From Acidimicrobiaceae bacterium (GTDB lineage Bacteria; Actinomycetota; Acidimicrobiia; Acidimicrobiales; Palsa-688): DNA of 8,803 nt. Both the position numbers and the translations under genes were made by a program. The notes beneath the pieces were generated by a model, which worked only from the letters and a program-made list of their open reading frames with translations, did not search any database and had not been told where the DNA came from. This document shows, in pieces, positions 7,301 to 8,803 of this stretch. How positions within the stretch are numbered: position 1 is the stretch's first letter; each line of letters starts with the position of its first letter. The stretch covers positions 1 to 8,803 of the forward strand of contig DAHWQF010000119.1 in NCBI GenBank assembly GCA_027334785.1, in the 5' to 3' direction.

Positions 7301-8803
7301 CCGGCAGACGGACGAAATGATCTCCACGCTCTTGGCGGCCTCCCCCACCGCCACCACACCGGCGCAGTTGGACCAAGACTTCCTCAGCCTTTTGCCTCTG
7401 GTCGGCCTGGCGTACCTGGCGAGTGACCTGCTCGCGCTCGGTCCCGGCGACATCACCTCTCTGCTCAGCTGCTGGGGGCCCATCCCGACGGACGCGGCGG
7501 GCTCGCTGTACGCGCAGATGTTCCTCAACCCGACGGTGCTCGCCATCGACACGGTGTTCCAGCCCAGCCCGAGCGGCGAGCTGTTCGCGCAAATCCCGGC
7601 GCCCCTGCTTCTCGACCACCAGATGGCGATCTGCGCGGCGCTCAACCTGACCAGCGCCGAGTTCACGCTGATCACCGGGACCACGACCGTCGGCGGCCTC
7701 ACCCTCGGGCTCGGCTACGACGGCACCACCGATTTGAGCATTGCCACGTTGACGGCGATCTACCAGCGCGCCTGGCTGGCCCGGGCCCTACAGCTGAGCG
7801 TGCTCGAGGCCCTGGCCATGAGCGAGGCCACCGCCACCGGCCCGTTCAACTTGCCTGTCCTGGACGATGTCCACCCCGTGTCGGCCCCCCTGGTGGTGCT
7901 CGCGCAGCGTGCCCAGGCCATGAGCAATGCCGGCCTGGCGCCGGTCCAGGCCCTCTACCTCCTCTGGGGCACCGACCTGAGCGGCGTCTCGTCGCCGCCC
8001 CCCAACCTCGTCGCCGGCTTGGCCAGTTCCTTGCGAGCGGCGTTCCTGGCCATCGACAGCCAGTACAGCGTGAGCGGGACCCTCACCGCCCCGGCCGCCC
8101 AGTCGCTCATGGCCCAGGTGATGGGGAACACCGCCGCCACGTTGTACTTCGGCCTGCTCAACCAGACCTTCATGACTTCTACGCCCTTCGGCTACACAAA
8201 GAGCACGTTGCCGGCAGCGGTGCTCTCCGCCGGACAAGGCCACCTGAGCTACGACAACCTGGCCAAGACGCTCAGTTTTGCCGGCTACCTCGACCCGGCC
8301 ACGTACTCGGCCCTCCAGGCCGCGGCGAGCGGAGATGCCTCACTGACCGCTGGGCTCACCGCGCTGCAAGGCGCCAACGCGGCCACGGTGAACGGGTTTT
8401 TTGCCACTTACGACTCCCCCGCTCTCAACCTGAAGGGCCTTTTCGCCACTTACAGCACGGAGGCGGCGACCGACGCCACGACAGCCCTCGCTGACCTGCT
8501 CAACAACCTTCTCCCCGTGCTCGGCAACCTGCGAAAGCAGCAGCAGGCCCTGGCGTGCGCCACCACGGCCGCCGGCTCCGACCCTTCGTTCGCTCCTGCC
8601 CTGCTGCAGGACGCCGGCGTCATTCCCGCTTCCGACCCGGCCGACCCGCCCGGCACCGCCGCCCTGGCCGACTTGACCGGCATCGGCTCCGGCGGCCTCA
8701 GCGTGGCGTACTTCTTGACCGACAACCCCGCTGCCCACCCTGACCAGCAAGTCGAAAACCAGCCCAACCTGACCTACGGGCCAAGTAACCCGCTGCCGGC
8801 GCC
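4332..8803 (+). CDS. TcA-like toxin-complex subunit, N-terminal 1490 residues (3' truncated)
   Basis: One frame open to the right edge, without signal peptide or membrane segment. Order seen: a beta-sandwich of transthyretin/carboxypeptidase-regulatory type (about 33-135; VSAGLTVQLVDKN, GRYSL); a helical block with LQENGQRQDITYLA; an Ala/Pro-rich linker (196-240); CFYALFRAGLPT (245 on); a VRP1-like region (about 505-770) with CQCSDC (634-639), SPAAYLVDLL (644 on), RRPD (675-678) and TCENTNTALPYLDLVNE; then FTRLWQELG (979 on) and SLYAQMFLNP (1058 on). These are signatures of the alpha-helical shell of Tc toxin A subunits, which form pentamers that bind cells and inject a TcB-TcC cargo through a central channel. 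Typical members reach 2300-2600 residues or more, so the channel and TcB-binding parts lie outside the window. No TcB or TcC gene is visible here. Family membership is strong; insecticidal activity is inference. Confidence 0.9.
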   Translation, partial: MTTEAGGPGRNPDGEAGALPATNAGSTPSATFNPVVTYTASGRTYSTTRPVSAGLTVQLVDKNVGGDVVLASGQTEAEGRYSLSAEIALRALAARRKSAPDLQAQVLVDGTVVASSQVAYNASVTEVLDIALPASVALPSEFEVLSTAIGALYTGALTELQENGQRQDITYLANKSGWDARAVAMASMAVTLSQSAAAVLQPPATFATASPGSVAAAASGSVAPAPPVPVLPAPVRLEPALTPACFYALFRAGLPTTPDKLYRTSAGLVEAAWQKAAAQGIVPASVGEQSAQLKGAFLRVAAATALSAPPLAGPSTLGELLQVALGTDATRHQTFANLLVRAQGNTEALWAEADREFGAATASQLRLLGQLAYLTVNHAPLLEALYAAHPTTAITSPLDLVTLGYYDAAAWTPLLANITPPKEVPGATLADQRAKYAEMLAAHVRVSFPTATVAQLAEKGGLGATVRSSGAGQWLMANQAGFDIGDEPLSQFLSRTGTSAPADVVAQVQAVQRVYQVTPDTATLGVLLSAGVTSAYAITQLGQTAFVESYSSGLGGTATAESIYSRAVSINAATTHVALSYLAAKAAPSLGSSSFGSVVTSFDSKVTSFDSKVVTQPTAAQATLEALFGNLDYCQCSDCMSITSPAAYLVDLLDYINNTAPSAGFQNPQSVLLGRRPDIAALQLTCENTNTALPYLDLVNETLEYYVGTPAPNSESLAGFQGYNDDGTVSSAELVAAPQNDANPVAQNAYDILRSQWSPAPLPFYRDLERLRRHMTSLGVSLYSVMAALRTTEDLETPNPAQPSAYGWRDVLAERLGLSRLEYRLLTDSSISLAAIYGLPPSTSDGAAIASISVLQEYSRLTGTPYGDVVSLLQTRFVNPASALVPALQALNLPFSTVQGWENGTINAAQLQGQLPPHLDTTPYGPGGPGAWLKANYDAIASLVVIDVGGTPCDTTKMVLQHFDGSALEDADFLRLARFTRLWQELGLSVRQTDEMISTLLAASPTATTPAQLDQDFLSLLPLVGLAYLASDLLALGPGDITSLLSCWGPIPTDAAGSLYAQMFLNPTVLAIDTVFQPSPSGELFAQIPAPLLLDHQMAICAALNLTSAEFTLITGTTTVGGLTLGLGYDGTTDLSIATLTAIYQRAWLARALQLSVLEALAMSEATATGPFNLPVLDDVHPVSAPLVVLAQRAQAMSNAGLAPVQALYLLWGTDLSGVSSPPPNLVAGLASSLRAAFLAIDSQYSVSGTLTAPAAQSLMAQVMGNTAATLYFGLLNQTFMTSTPFGYTKSTLPAAVLSAGQGHLSYDNLAKTLSFAGYLDPATYSALQAAASGDASLTAGLTALQGANAATVNGFFATYDSPALNLKGLFATYSTEAATDATTALADLLNNLLPVLGNLRKQQQALACATTAAGSDPSFAPALLQDAGVIPASDPADPPGTAALADLTGIGSGGLSVAYFLTDNPAAHPDQQVENQPNLTYGPSNPLPA
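4911..5051 (+). other. Ala/Pro-rich low-complexity linker within the TcA-like protein
   Basis: Residues 194-240 consist mostly of Ala, Pro, Ser, Val and Gly, with a repeated GSVAAAAS / GSVAPAPP pattern, and separate the conserved helical block from CFYALFRAGLPT. In the relatives I recall, those two parts are joined by a short LAxxTGLPxExFYALFRxGLP connection, so about 40 residues look inserted. It probably acts as a flexible tether for the N-terminal beta-sandwich. Confidence 0.55.
6126..6167 (+). repeat. In-frame 21-bp tandem duplication (VTSFDSK twice)
   Basis: Two adjacent 21-bp units (6126-6146 and 6147-6167) differ at a single silent position (TCC versus TCG for the same serine). They encode VTSFDSK-VTSFDSK at residues 599-612, just before the LFGNLDYCQCSDC core. 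The near identity suggests a recent duplication in a variable loop that keeps the reading frame. Confidence 0.85.
8397..8453 (+). repeat. Short direct repeat encoding FFATY / LFATY
   Basis: The segments 8397-8411 and 8439-8453 match at 13 of 15 bases and are exactly 42 nt (14 codons) apart, giving FFATY and LFATY. Either a 14-residue unit was duplicated and has diverged, or two similar helices arose independently. The downstream sequence (DSPALNLKG versus STEAATDAT) no longer matches. Confidence 0.4.
8691..8803 (+). other. Possible start of a PA14-like beta domain in the TcA-like protein
   Basis: From residue 1454 the composition changes from helical Ala/Leu-rich to GGLSVAYFLTDNPAAHPDQQ followed by NLTYGPSNPLPA. 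This resembles the GLxxxYF opening of PA14-type domains, which occur as insertions in some TcA relatives. Only about 37 residues are visible, so this is a tentative boundary call. Confidence 0.3.

Noticed and set aside
6942..7619. A 225-codon minus-strand frame opposite the TcA-like gene
   Set aside because: Same reason: Arg/Gln/Gly-rich shadow with no motif, opposite the FTRLWQELG and SLYAQMFLNP coding region.
8397..8402. Run of six T as a possible slippage or frameshift site
   Set aside because: The frame is GGG TTT TTT GCC, which does not fit the X-XXY-YYZ pattern, and family-like sequence continues in the same frame on both sides.
1..8803. CRISPR arrays, tRNA or rRNA genes, insertion sequences, integrase or attachment sites
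   Set aside because: None was seen: no regularly spaced repeats, no cloverleaf-like segment, no transposase motif and no terminal inverted repeats with target duplications.

Overview
The window is high-GC bacterial DNA, densely coding on both strands. Its gene content (a SnoaL-like protein, a large ATP-binding LuxR-family 'LAL' regulator, an alcohol-dehydrogenase-like oxidoreductase) and a TTG start point to an actinomycete or a similar high-GC soil or environmental bacterium. No RNA gene, insertion sequence, integrase or CRISPR array was seen, so the taxon is inferred from gene style alone.

Layout, left to right. Positions 2-259 (+) hold the C-terminal end of a SnoaL/ester-cyclase-like protein whose start lies outside the window. 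A 69-bp convergent gap with two small GC hairpins follows. On the minus strand, transcribed right to left, lie a LAL-type regulator (4051 to 1292) and, 12 nt downstream, a zinc-type MDR dehydrogenase (1279 to 329). These two very probably form one operon. Positions 4052-4331 are a divergent control region. From 4332 to the right edge runs one uninterrupted plus-strand reading frame of at least 1490 codons, still open at 8803.

That giant frame is the main content of the window. It encodes the N-terminal part of a protein related to the A subunit of Tc (toxin complex) insecticidal toxins. Family signatures appear in the expected order: a CxCxxC segment followed by SPAAYLVDLL, RRPD, TCENTNTALPYLDLVNE, FTRLWQELG, and SLYAQMFLNP. 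An extra immunoglobulin/transthyretin-like beta-sandwich, an Ala/Pro-rich linker and a conserved helical block precede the VRP1-like region. The channel, receptor-binding and TcB-binding parts would lie beyond the window, so toxin function is not demonstrated here.

The LAL regulator is transcribed divergently from the TcA-like gene and shares 280 bp of upstream DNA with it, so it is the obvious candidate regulator of the TcA-like gene. This is inferred from position only. That shared DNA contains repeated GGTGGC/GCCACC elements and two short overlapping leader reading frames just ahead of the TcA-like start.
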